DNA of 9,013 nucleotides, from contig JBLYYQ010000143.1 in the NCBI GenBank assembly GCA_048550035.1, positions 1 to 9,013 of the forward strand. Direction: 5' to 3'. Under the pieces are notes generated by a model. The model did not search any database. It had not been told where the DNA came from and was given only the letters and a program-made list of their open reading frames with translations. A program made the position numbers and the translations under genes. Shown one piece after another: positions 1 to 6,463 of this stretch. How positions within the stretch are numbered: the stretch's first letter is position 1; every line of letters starts with the position of its first letter. This stretch comes from JBLYYQ01 sp048550035. GTDB lineage: Bacteria; Nitrospinota_A; UBA7883; JBLYYQ01.

Positions 1-1628
1 TCCTTAAAGCGTAATGTAGATAGATCCTTAAGCTGTTTAATACGCTTAGCCAGACCATGCTTTGAAATTATAACTTCACACTCTTCATCTACAATGTAGC
101 TATCTTCATCATACTCAATCTCCTCTTTCTGAGTAGACTTAATAACTGTTCTACGCTTATCTCCATACTCGTTTTTAAGTTGCATAAATTCATTTTTAAC
201 TAACTTTCTCAGGCGAGCTTTAGAATTAATCAATAGGTTAAGCTGCTTTAATTCATTTTTGGCTGACTTTTCTTCATCTTGAATTTTGGCAATCTCCAAG
301 CCTACAATTGAAGCTAATCGTAAATCAAGAATTGCATTGGCTTGAATCTCATCTAATTTGAAGCTACTTATTAACTTACTGCGTGCCTCATCTTTTGTTT
401 TCGATCTCTTAATGATCTCTATAGTCTTATCAATATTATTATAAATTTTAACTAGCGCTTCTAATATTTTCAAACGGTCGGTTAGCTTATTAATACGAAA
501 TTGGGTTCGCTTTATAATAGTTTCGATACGGAAATCAAGAAATGCAATTAACGCTTCTTTTAAAGAATGACGCTTTGGAACAGTCTCTTTCGTGAGTGCA
601 GTCAAATTAAGTTGATAATTAATCTGTAGTTCAGAATGTTTAAAAAGATATGCAATCACCTTATTCGGATTCACCGTAGCCGATCGTGGCTCGAGTAGAA
701 TCCTTACAATATCAGTCGATTCATCCCGAATATCAACAATATCAGTTAGCCGCTTTGATCTAATAATATCGGCTATTTTTTCAATTAATCGGCTCTTGTT
801 AACCGAATATGGTATCGAGTCAATAATAATATTGAATCGACCTTTTTTCCCTTTTTCTACATGCCATTGACCATGAGTTTTTAATCCACCTTTTCCTGTT
901 TGATAAATATCTAGCAGCTCATTTTTACTGGCAACAATTTCACCATAAGTAGGAAAGTCAGGACCTTTGACAACCTTCAAAATATCTGCCAATGTCGAAT
1001 TTCGATTATCAACCAAAATTAGTAGAGCATCAATGATCTCGCCAAGATTATGTGGAGGAAATGAAGTTGCAAGTCCAACTGCAATACCGGTTGTTCCATT
1101 GATTAAGAGATTCGGAATTCTAGCTGGTAAAAGTTCAGGCTCTGTTGCACGCTGATCATAAGTCTCCTTAAAGGTAACAGTCCCTTGATCTATTTCACGA
1201 AGCAGTTCACCTGCAAGCTTTGTAAGTTTGACCTCTGTATATCGCATCGCAGCTGCCGAGTCGCCATCAATATTACCAAAATTGCCTTGACCCTCAACCA
1301 ATGGATATCGGAGTGAAAAATCTTGTGCAAGGCGAACCATTGCATCGTAGACCGCCTGATCGCCATGTGGATGAAATTTACCTATAACATTACCAACAAC
1401 CGCTGCTGCTTTACGAAATCGCTGATCGGCACTTAAACGCATCTCCTTCATCGCAAACATTATCCGACGATGAACAGGTTTTAGACCATCTCTAATATCG
1501 GGCAGTGAGCGCGATATAATTGTCGATAACGCATACGCTATGAATCGATTAGAAAGCTCGCTTTCGATATCATTAGCAAGTATCTTATCGTCTAACAATT
1601 CTGTTTGTGTTGAATTTATCTCTGACAT
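1..1628 (-). CDS. parC: DNA topoisomerase IV subunit A (ParC), 3' end cut off by window
   Basis: This is the breakage-reunion subunit of a type IIA topoisomerase; as ParC it would pair with ParE to decatenate daughter chromosomes. I translated the minus strand from the ATG at 1628: 542 codons read open to the left edge, against about 750 residues for the family, so most of the C-terminal beta-pinwheel is missing. Landmarks are the winged-helix stretch LPDIRDGLKPVHRR (about 42-55), HPHGDQAVYD (86-95), GQGNFGNIDGD (113-123) and AAMRYTE with the catalytic Tyr130. The coiled-coil arm follows at about 360-480, and the first C-terminal blade starts near residue 508. ParC is preferred over GyrA because of the GNFGNIDGD and GDQAVYDAMVRLAQDF wording; this is a judgement from memory, and no GyrA box can be checked. 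Gln91 occupies the position of the quinolone-contacting Ser83 of E. coli GyrA. An AAGAG ribosome-binding site (1639-1643) lies 10 bases before the start. Confidence 0.85.
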   Translation of the reverse strand, partial: MSEINSTQTELLDDKILANDIESELSNRFIAYALSTIISRSLPDIRDGLKPVHRRIMFAMKEMRLSADQRFRKAAAVVGNVIGKFHPHGDQAVYDAMVRLAQDFSLRYPLVEGQGNFGNIDGDSAAAMRYTEVKLTKLAGELLREIDQGTVTFKETYDQRATEPELLPARIPNLLINGTTGIAVGLATSFPPHNLGEIIDALLILVDNRNSTLADILKVVKGPDFPTYGEIVASKNELLDIYQTGKGGLKTHGQWHVEKGKKGRFNIIIDSIPYSVNKSRLIEKIADIIRSKRLTDIVDIRDESTDIVRILLEPRSATVNPNKVIAYLFKHSELQINYQLNLTALTKETVPKRHSLKEALIAFLDFRIETIIKRTQFRINKLTDRLKILEALVKIYNNIDKTIEIIKRSKTKDEARSKLISSFKLDEIQANAILDLRLASIVGLEIAKIQDEEKSAKNELKQLNLLINSKARLRKLVKNEFMQLKNEYGDKRRTVIKSTQKEEIEYDEDSYIVDEECEVIISKHGLAKRIKQLKDLSTLRFK

Positions 1629-1684
1629 AAATAAATAACTCTTGAATATATCTATTTCACTTTTAATATTTTACATCTACAATA

Positions 1685-1714
1685 TTTCTACCACAGAAGA
1701 ATAAAACTTGTCAA
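1685..1714 (-). promoter_or_regulatory. Sigma70-type promoter for parC
   Basis: On the minus strand a perfect TTGACA (-35, plus-strand 1709-1714) is followed after 18 bases by TAGAAA (-10, plus-strand 1685-1690, 4 of 6 consensus). Transcription would start near 1678, leaving a leader of about 50 bases before the parC ATG. This is a pattern match only. Confidence 0.5.
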
Positions 1715-1736
1715 AACTTCATTTCAGGTATGGTAA
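1708..1736 (+). promoter_or_regulatory. Possible weak promoter for the folM-rlmB operon
   Basis: TTGTCA at 1708-1713 (5 of 6 to the -35 consensus) overlaps the minus-strand TTGACA. A -10 is not clear: TATGGT at 1729-1734 has a short 15-base spacer, and TGGTAA at 1731-1736 has a 17-base spacer but poor consensus. Some promoter must lie in 1629-1777, since the upstream gene is divergent, but the exact boxes are uncertain. Confidence 0.25.
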
Positions 1737-1777
1737 ATTAGATCTTGTGTTGAATAGTTCGGGAAATAGAGATCAGA

Positions 1778-2518
1778 TTGAGTAAAAATAAGGTAGCGGT
1801 AGTTACTGGAGCAACAAAGCGTGTTGGCGCAAGTTTTGCCTCAACATTACTCAATCAAGGCTATGATCTGGCCATAACCTACCGTGGTGATCAGAGCAAT
1901 GCTATTGCTGCAACATCTAACCTATCGCAAAATGACGATCAACATTTTAAACTCTTTCATTTAGATTTAGAGGATAATAATTCAGTCGAAAGCCTGATTG
2001 AACGGGTCTATGATAGTTTTGGTCGGCTAGATCTGCTCGTTAATAATGCCTCACTTTTCTATCCTCCTACAGAATCTGATTTAACTTGCAACACATTTTT
2101 AAAATTTCAGCAGATTCATTTAGCCGCTCCAGCGGTCTTATCTCATAGAGCAGCCAAGGTGATGAATGATACCGCTGGTGGCGGGACAATTATAAACATG
2201 TTAGATATATTCACCTTTTTTGTTAAGCCCTCTTTTACTCCTTATACTACATCTAAAGCAGCACTTTATAATCTAACAAGGCAGCTAGCATACGAACTGG
2301 CTCCAACCATCCGGGTTAATGCAATTGCTCCAGGTGCGATTTTAGAACCTGTAACAAATTTCAGTGATAACGAAAAAGAAGCTCTTATTGAGAAGATCCC
2401 TCTAAAACGGTTCGGATCACTGGATGATTTAAATAAGACATTAATTTTCCTGACCGAAACTAACTACATTACAGGAGAGGTCATAATGGTAGATGGAGGC
2501 AGAACTCTTAGAGTTTGA
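1778..2518 (+). CDS. folM: Pteridine reductase-like SDR (FolM/PTR1 type dihydrofolate/dihydromonapterin reductase)
   Basis: This is a 246-residue cytosolic NADPH-dependent short-chain dehydrogenase, predicted to reduce dihydropterins or dihydrofolate to the tetrahydro form. The cofactor glycine loop reads TGATKRVG (10-17), the TGx3RxG form that marks pteridine reductases rather than the usual TGxxxGxG. Arg36 after the second strand fits NADPH preference. NNAS (89-92) leads into FYPP (94-97), also typical of this group. The catalytic set is Asp143, Tyr156 and Lys160 (YTTSK); Asp sits 13 residues before Tyr, the same spacing as the PTR1 Asp181/Tyr194 pair, where classical SDRs have Ser. RVNAIAPGAIL (179-189) and the C-terminal VDGG (238-241) complete the fold. 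The start is TTG: an in-frame TGA at 1751 rules out any longer form, no ATG or GTG lies between, and the Rossmann strand begins right after it. It heads the plus-strand operon. Substrate choice within the family (folate versus monapterin or another carbonyl) is inferred. Confidence 0.8.
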   Translation: MSKNKVAVVTGATKRVGASFASTLLNQGYDLAITYRGDQSNAIAATSNLSQNDDQHFKLFHLDLEDNNSVESLIERVYDSFGRLDLLVNNASLFYPPTESDLTCNTFLKFQQIHLAAPAVLSHRAAKVMNDTAGGGTIINMLDIFTFFVKPSFTPYTTSKAALYNLTRQLAYELAPTIRVNAIAPGAILEPVTNFSDNEKEALIEKIPLKRFGSLDDLNKTLIFLTETNYITGEVIMVDGGRTLRV

Positions 2519-2523
2519 GAACT

Positions 2524-4530
2524 ATGTCGCTCTTAAGAATTTTCCCTAATCGTAAATTTTTAAAACCTTTGCTGGTTGTTGGGGCAATATTAATTGGAAT
2601 ACTATTTGGTATAATCTTTTCGCTTTATAATGATCTGCCATCGCTACATGCACTAAAAAATTACCGCCCAGATATTGTCACTGTTGTCCTAGATCGAAAT
2701 GGAAATAGAATCGCTGAAATCTATCAACAGAAGCGAATCTGGGTTGAGTATCGAGATATCCCAGAAGTAATGATTAATGCGATCATTGCAATTGAAGATC
2801 GAAACTTTTTCAAACATGAGGGGATAAGTTTTATAGCTATATTACGAGCAGCACTATACGATATCAAGAGCATGCGATTCGCGCAAGGTGGCTCTACTAT
2901 CACACAGCAGCTAGCTAAGCTTCTATTTTTAACTCCAGAAAAAAGTTTATCTCGCAAGATCAAGGAGGCATTGCTTGCAATTGAGATTGAGCGAAACATA
3001 ACAAAAGAAGAGATATTAGAAATTTACTTCAATCAGATATATATAGGAGAAGGTGCCTACGGAATAGAATCTGGTGCAAGGTTATATTTTAATAAATCAA
3101 TTTCACAAATCAATTTAGAAGAGGCGGCTACTCTTGCAGCAATACCGAATGCTCCTGCAATATACTCACCACTTGCTAACTATGACCTTGCAATTAAAAG
3201 ACGAAACCTTGTCTTAGCTTGTATGCGAAGAGAAGGATTCATCTCTAGCAAAGAAGAGAATAATGCAAATAGTAAACCGATTACCCTCTATACAAAACCT
3301 CAAGAAGATGAAAGTTACCGTCAACCAAGATATTTTGTAAGTATGATTAAGCAATATATTGCTCAAAAGTATGGTGATGATATATTATACAAAGGTGGGT
3401 TAACTATTAGAACCACCCTTGATCGAGATCTTCAGGCGGCAGCTGTAAAATCAATCAGAACCGGATTTGAGAGGATAACTAAACTCATTCCTAGCTTAAC
3501 AATCGATGATGATAACCAGTTACAAGGAGCATTGATTGCTCTGAGAGTTAGCGATGGGTCAATCGCTGCGATAGTAGGTGGACGAGATTACAATCTGACT
3601 CAATTTAACCGTGCAACAATGGCCGTAAGGCAGACTGGATCAGTATTTAAACCGATTGTCTATCTGACTGCCCTTGAAGAAGGAATTGCGCCGACCGATA
3701 TTATTATTGACTCACCTCTGATTTACAACTTAGCAAAGAATAAAACATGGAAGCCAAAGAATTATGACGGTAAATTTCATGGGAAAGTGTCAGTAAGAAC
3801 TGCACTTGAAAAATCACTCAATGTTGCAACTATCAAGTTATTGCGTCAAGTTGGTATTGATAAAGTGATAGCAAAAGCAAGAAAGTTAGGGATCAGTAGT
3901 AAGCTTGATAATAATTTAACATTAGGGTTAGGTTCGGCAAGCGTTAGTTTAATTGAGATGAGTAGTGCGTATCAAGCGATTGCAAATGGAGGGTTACATG
4001 CAAAGCCATACTTTATTCAAGCAATATACGATTCATCCGATAATGAGCTAGAGAATAACCGCCCCAGTATATCAGTGGCAGCAACTGAGCAAGCGTCATT
4101 TATTCTTACCAATCTATTAACGGGGGTGATACGAAATGGGACAGGGAAAGTTGCACTTTCACTTAAGAGAGAAGTAGCAGGTAAGACAGGGACCACAAGT
4201 AACTATAAGGATTCTTGGTTTGTAGGTTACTCACCATCAATAGTAACTGGCGTTTGGGTTGGATTTGATAACAATAGGTCATTGGGTAAATCTGGCACTG
4301 GCAGTCAATTCGCAGGCCATATCTGGACAAATTTCATGCAAAAGATACTTGCAGACCAACCTAACGAAAAATTTATAGAGCCTAATAATATTGTCACTAG
4401 AATAATTGACCTTAAAAGTGGTAGACTTGCCTCATTTGGTTGCGGAGAGTTTTATACAGAAAAATTTATAGTTGGGACACAGCCGACAGAGCATTGCAAT
4501 GATCAAAGAAACGATGGGACTAGATTATAG
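2524..4530 (+). CDS. mrcA: Class A penicillin-binding protein (bifunctional PBP1A-type transglycosylase/transpeptidase)
   Basis: This inner-membrane peptidoglycan synthase polymerises lipid II and cross-links the stem peptides. Counting from the ATG at 2524 (668 residues), one N-terminal membrane anchor spans about 14-35, with the rest in the periplasm. The GT51 glycosyltransferase follows: EDRNFFKHEG with catalytic Glu91, GGSTITQQLAK (122-132), the RKIKEALLAIEIER helix (144-157) and KEEILEIYFNQIYIG (161-175). The transpeptidase domain has SVFK (nucleophile Ser373, Lys376), SLN (431-433) and KTGT (554-557), all intact. It is shorter than E. coli PBP1A (850), with no room for the large inserted accessory domain. 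The tail carries two cysteines (640 and 658) in an FGCGEFYT...PTEHC pattern. An in-frame TTG at 2515 would give 671 residues and a 4-base TTGA overlap with the folM stop; GGAGG at 2495-2499 is rather far from either start, so the choice is not settled. The last 17 bases overlap ispF. Confidence 0.92.
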   Translation: MSLLRIFPNRKFLKPLLVVGAILIGILFGIIFSLYNDLPSLHALKNYRPDIVTVVLDRNGNRIAEIYQQKRIWVEYRDIPEVMINAIIAIEDRNFFKHEGISFIAILRAALYDIKSMRFAQGGSTITQQLAKLLFLTPEKSLSRKIKEALLAIEIERNITKEEILEIYFNQIYIGEGAYGIESGARLYFNKSISQINLEEAATLAAIPNAPAIYSPLANYDLAIKRRNLVLACMRREGFISSKEENNANSKPITLYTKPQEDESYRQPRYFVSMIKQYIAQKYGDDILYKGGLTIRTTLDRDLQAAAVKSIRTGFERITKLIPSLTIDDDNQLQGALIALRVSDGSIAAIVGGRDYNLTQFNRATMAVRQTGSVFKPIVYLTALEEGIAPTDIIIDSPLIYNLAKNKTWKPKNYDGKFHGKVSVRTALEKSLNVATIKLLRQVGIDKVIAKARKLGISSKLDNNLTLGLGSASVSLIEMSSAYQAIANGGLHAKPYFIQAIYDSSDNELENNRPSISVAATEQASFILTNLLTGVIRNGTGKVALSLKREVAGKTGTTSNYKDSWFVGYSPSIVTGVWVGFDNNRSLGKSGTGSQFAGHIWTNFMQKILADQPNEKFIEPNNIVTRIIDLKSGRLASFGCGEFYTEKFIVGTQPTEHCNDQRNDGTRL

Positions 4531-5002
4531 AATTGGACATGGATTTGATCTGCACAGACTATCAAGGGATCGTCCGTTGATATTATGTGGAGTGAAGATT
4601 GATCACCACTTAGGGCTATTAGGTCATTCAGATGCTGATGTTGCAACTCACGCATTATCAGATGCGATTTTGGGTGCCGCCGGACTTTATGATATTGGGT
4701 TTTGGTTTCCAGATAGTGATGATAAATATAAGAATATATCGTCACTGATACTGTTAGGAGAGGTTGTAAATAAGATCGAGGGTAATAACTTAAGAATCGT
4801 AAATGTAGATATCACCATCGCAATTGAGCAGCCAAAACTTAGGCCATACATCGATGATATGCGAAAGAAGATAGCAAAGATAGTTAAGATAGATAGCTCA
4901 CTTGCGAATATTAAAGCAACTACTACAGAACGGCTTGGTCATATAGGATCTGAAGAAGCTGTTGGGGCATGGGCAGTTGCGCTACTAAGTAGTACCTCGT
5001 GA
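4514..5002 (+). CDS. ispF: 2-C-methyl-D-erythritol 2,4-cyclodiphosphate synthase (IspF)
   Basis: This enzyme converts CDP-ME 2-phosphate to MEcPP with release of CMP, the fifth step of the MEP isoprenoid pathway; the family is a cytosolic homotrimer. Counting from the ATG at 4514 gives 162 residues, close to E. coli (159). Metal ligands are Asp12 and His14 in RIGHGFDLH and His46 in VATHALSD. GHSDAD (37-42), LYDIGFWFPD (58-67) and KATTTERLG (134-142) are family signatures. The frame is open further upstream (ATG at 4499, TTG at 4472), but those starts only add a tail before the conserved RIGHGFD, so 4514 is preferred. It overlaps the PBP gene by 17 bases and gltX by 4 (GTGA), which suggests translational coupling. 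His143 and Ser146 stand where E. coli has Phe139 and Arg142 in the central cavity of the trimer. It is not fused to IspD, and no ispD is in the window. Confidence 0.93.
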   Translation: MGLDYRIGHGFDLHRLSRDRPLILCGVKIDHHLGLLGHSDADVATHALSDAILGAAGLYDIGFWFPDSDDKYKNISSLILLGEVVNKIEGNNLRIVNVDITIAIEQPKLRPYIDDMRKKIAKIVKIDSSLANIKATTTERLGHIGSEEAVGAWAVALLSSTS

Positions 5003-6420
5003 AATCGGTTCGAGTTAGGTTTGCACCCTCTCCTACTGGGAAACCTCATGTAGGGAACATTCGGACTGCACTCTTCAACTATCTATTTGCTCGTAAACAT
5101 CAAGGTAGATTTATCATCAGAATTGAAGATAGCGATCAGTCACGATTTGATTCAGAATCAGAGTCACTTCTATTTAAGATTCTAAATAAGCTTGGCATCA
5201 AAGCAGATGAAGCTCCTGATATTGGTGGTGAATTTGGACCATATAGACAGAGCGAACGATTATCAATCTACCAACAATCAATCCTAGCTCTTGCCAAGAA
5301 CGATCATATATACCGCTGTTTTTGTAGCAAAGAGCAACTTCAGTCTGATCGTGAAAAGTTATTAAAGTTAAAGCAACCTCCTAGATATCTAAAGCATTGT
5401 AGAGAGCTTTCAGAATCTACAATTCAAGAAAACTTGTCAGCAAAGAAACGATTTATATGGCGATTTCGAACCGGATCATCGCTGATATCATTTCATGATC
5501 AAATTAAGGGTGAGCTAAGTTTTAAAGAAAAAGAGATCGGTGACTTCCCATTAACAAGAGAAGATGGTTCTCCACTATATCTATTATGTAGTGCGGTTGA
5601 TGATATGGATATGAAAATTACCGATGTTATCAGAGGAGACGACCATCTTTCAAACAGTCCAAAGCAGATTTTAATAATAAATGGACTAGGTGGAGAACTC
5701 CCCACTTATCATCATCTTCCTTTAATTGTTAACAATCAAGGAGCAAAGCTTTCCAAACGAGACAGCGATTCTGATTTTAGCAAATATCTAGATATCGGGT
5801 ATCAAAAGGAGGCGTTAAACATGGCGTTATTAACTCTTGGGTTTGGTAAGGTTGATGCTAGTCGGCCAATTACTTTAGAATCTGCAGTTAAGATATTTGA
5901 TATACGCTTAATCGGAAAATCAGTATCAAAGTTTGATACTGATCGCTTAGAATTTTTAAATAACCAGCAGCTTCGCAAATTAGACGGTAGACCATTTTTT
6001 GAGTTGATTGAAAGTTTCGATCCAGAGATTAATAATCTTAAGAAGGAAAGGATTGCAAAAGTTACTGCTGCTACCATCAAAAAATTGGATGATGCAGCTC
6101 CATTAATTAAACAGTTCTTCATCCGATCTGATTTAAGTTTGGATGATAGCAATCTAATAAAAAGTGGAGCATTAGAAGAACTATTAACAATATTTTTAGA
6201 TGAGCTAAAAAAAGTTGAAATCTTGGATGATAGCAATCTCCAAGCAATGATTGATATTGTAAGGAAAAAGAGTACTATAGCTGGCAGCAAACTGTTTACC
6301 ATCCCTCGTTTAGTATTGACAGGTGGCAAGCAAGGTGCCAGCTTAAAAGATATTATTATAATTTTAGGTAAAAAAATTGCGATTGAACGTATAGAAAAAG
6401 TGTTGAAAAGTAAACTATAA
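4999..6420 (+). CDS. gltX: Glutamyl-tRNA synthetase (GltX)
   Basis: This class I aminoacyl-tRNA synthetase charges tRNA-Glu, and also tRNA-Gln if it is a non-discriminating form, which I cannot tell. It has 473 residues, about the E. coli length (471). The HIGH-type signature is FAPSPTGKPHVGN (8-20). A CFC pair (Cys107, Cys109) with Tyr130 and Cys134 matches the E. coli-type zinc site. VIRGDDHLSNSPKQ (210-223) and the KMSKS equivalent KLSKR (250-254) complete the catalytic half; the helical anticodon-binding part fills 320-473. The GTG start at 4999 overlaps the ispF TGA (GTGA) and places the first strand VRVRFAP exactly at the N terminus. No strong Shine-Dalgarno is seen, which fits translation by re-initiation. 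The distal part contains an exact 17-base direct repeat encoding LDDSNL twice. Confidence 0.96.
   Translation: MKSVRVRFAPSPTGKPHVGNIRTALFNYLFARKHQGRFIIRIEDSDQSRFDSESESLLFKILNKLGIKADEAPDIGGEFGPYRQSERLSIYQQSILALAKNDHIYRCFCSKEQLQSDREKLLKLKQPPRYLKHCRELSESTIQENLSAKKRFIWRFRTGSSLISFHDQIKGELSFKEKEIGDFPLTREDGSPLYLLCSAVDDMDMKITDVIRGDDHLSNSPKQILIINGLGGELPTYHHLPLIVNNQGAKLSKRDSDSDFSKYLDIGYQKEALNMALLTLGFGKVDASRPITLESAVKIFDIRLIGKSVSKFDTDRLEFLNNQQLRKLDGRPFFELIESFDPEINNLKKERIAKVTAATIKKLDDAAPLIKQFFIRSDLSLDDSNLIKSGALEELLTIFLDELKKVEILDDSNLQAMIDIVRKKSTIAGSKLFTIPRLVLTGGKQGASLKDIIIILGKKIAIERIEKVLKSKL
6139..6239 (+). repeat. 17-bp direct repeat inside gltX (two copies, 84 bp apart)
   Basis: TTGGATGATAGCAATCT occurs at 6139-6155 and again at 6223-6239. 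The 84-base offset is 28 codons, so both copies encode LDDSNL in frame. The sequence between and after the copies is not similar, so this is not a tandem duplication of the whole unit. Confidence 0.8.
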
Positions 6421-6448
6421 TTGAAATATTGATTTTAAGCAATTTAAT
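6421..6448 (+). promoter_or_regulatory. Candidate internal promoter before cysS
   Basis: TTGAAA (6421-6426), a 16-base spacer and TTTAAT (6443-6448) each match sigma70 boxes at 5 of 6 positions, in the only appreciable gap within the operon. The predicted start near 6455 would fall in the ribosome-binding site AAGGGAAG (6449-6456), which argues against it; in such AT-rich sequence it may be chance. Confidence 0.22.
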
Positions 6449-6463
6449 AAGGGAAGATCTACA

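Noticed and set aside
967..1155. 62-codon plus-strand open frame
   Set aside because: It is antisense to the conserved core of parC and has no promoter, ribosome-binding site or family resemblance.
2724..2999. 91-codon minus-strand open frame
   Set aside because: It is antisense to the GT51 domain of the penicillin-binding protein and shows no coding evidence of its own.
4472..4513. Longer N terminus of ispF from TTG 4472 or ATG 4499
   Set aside because: IspF proteins begin just before RIGHGFD; the extra residues would be encoded within the 3' end of the PBP gene and have no family counterpart.
5802..6329. 175-codon open frame on the minus strand
   Set aside because: It lies wholly antisense to the C-terminal half of gltX, is Ser/Leu/Ile-rich without recognisable motifs, and the plus-strand gene is certain.
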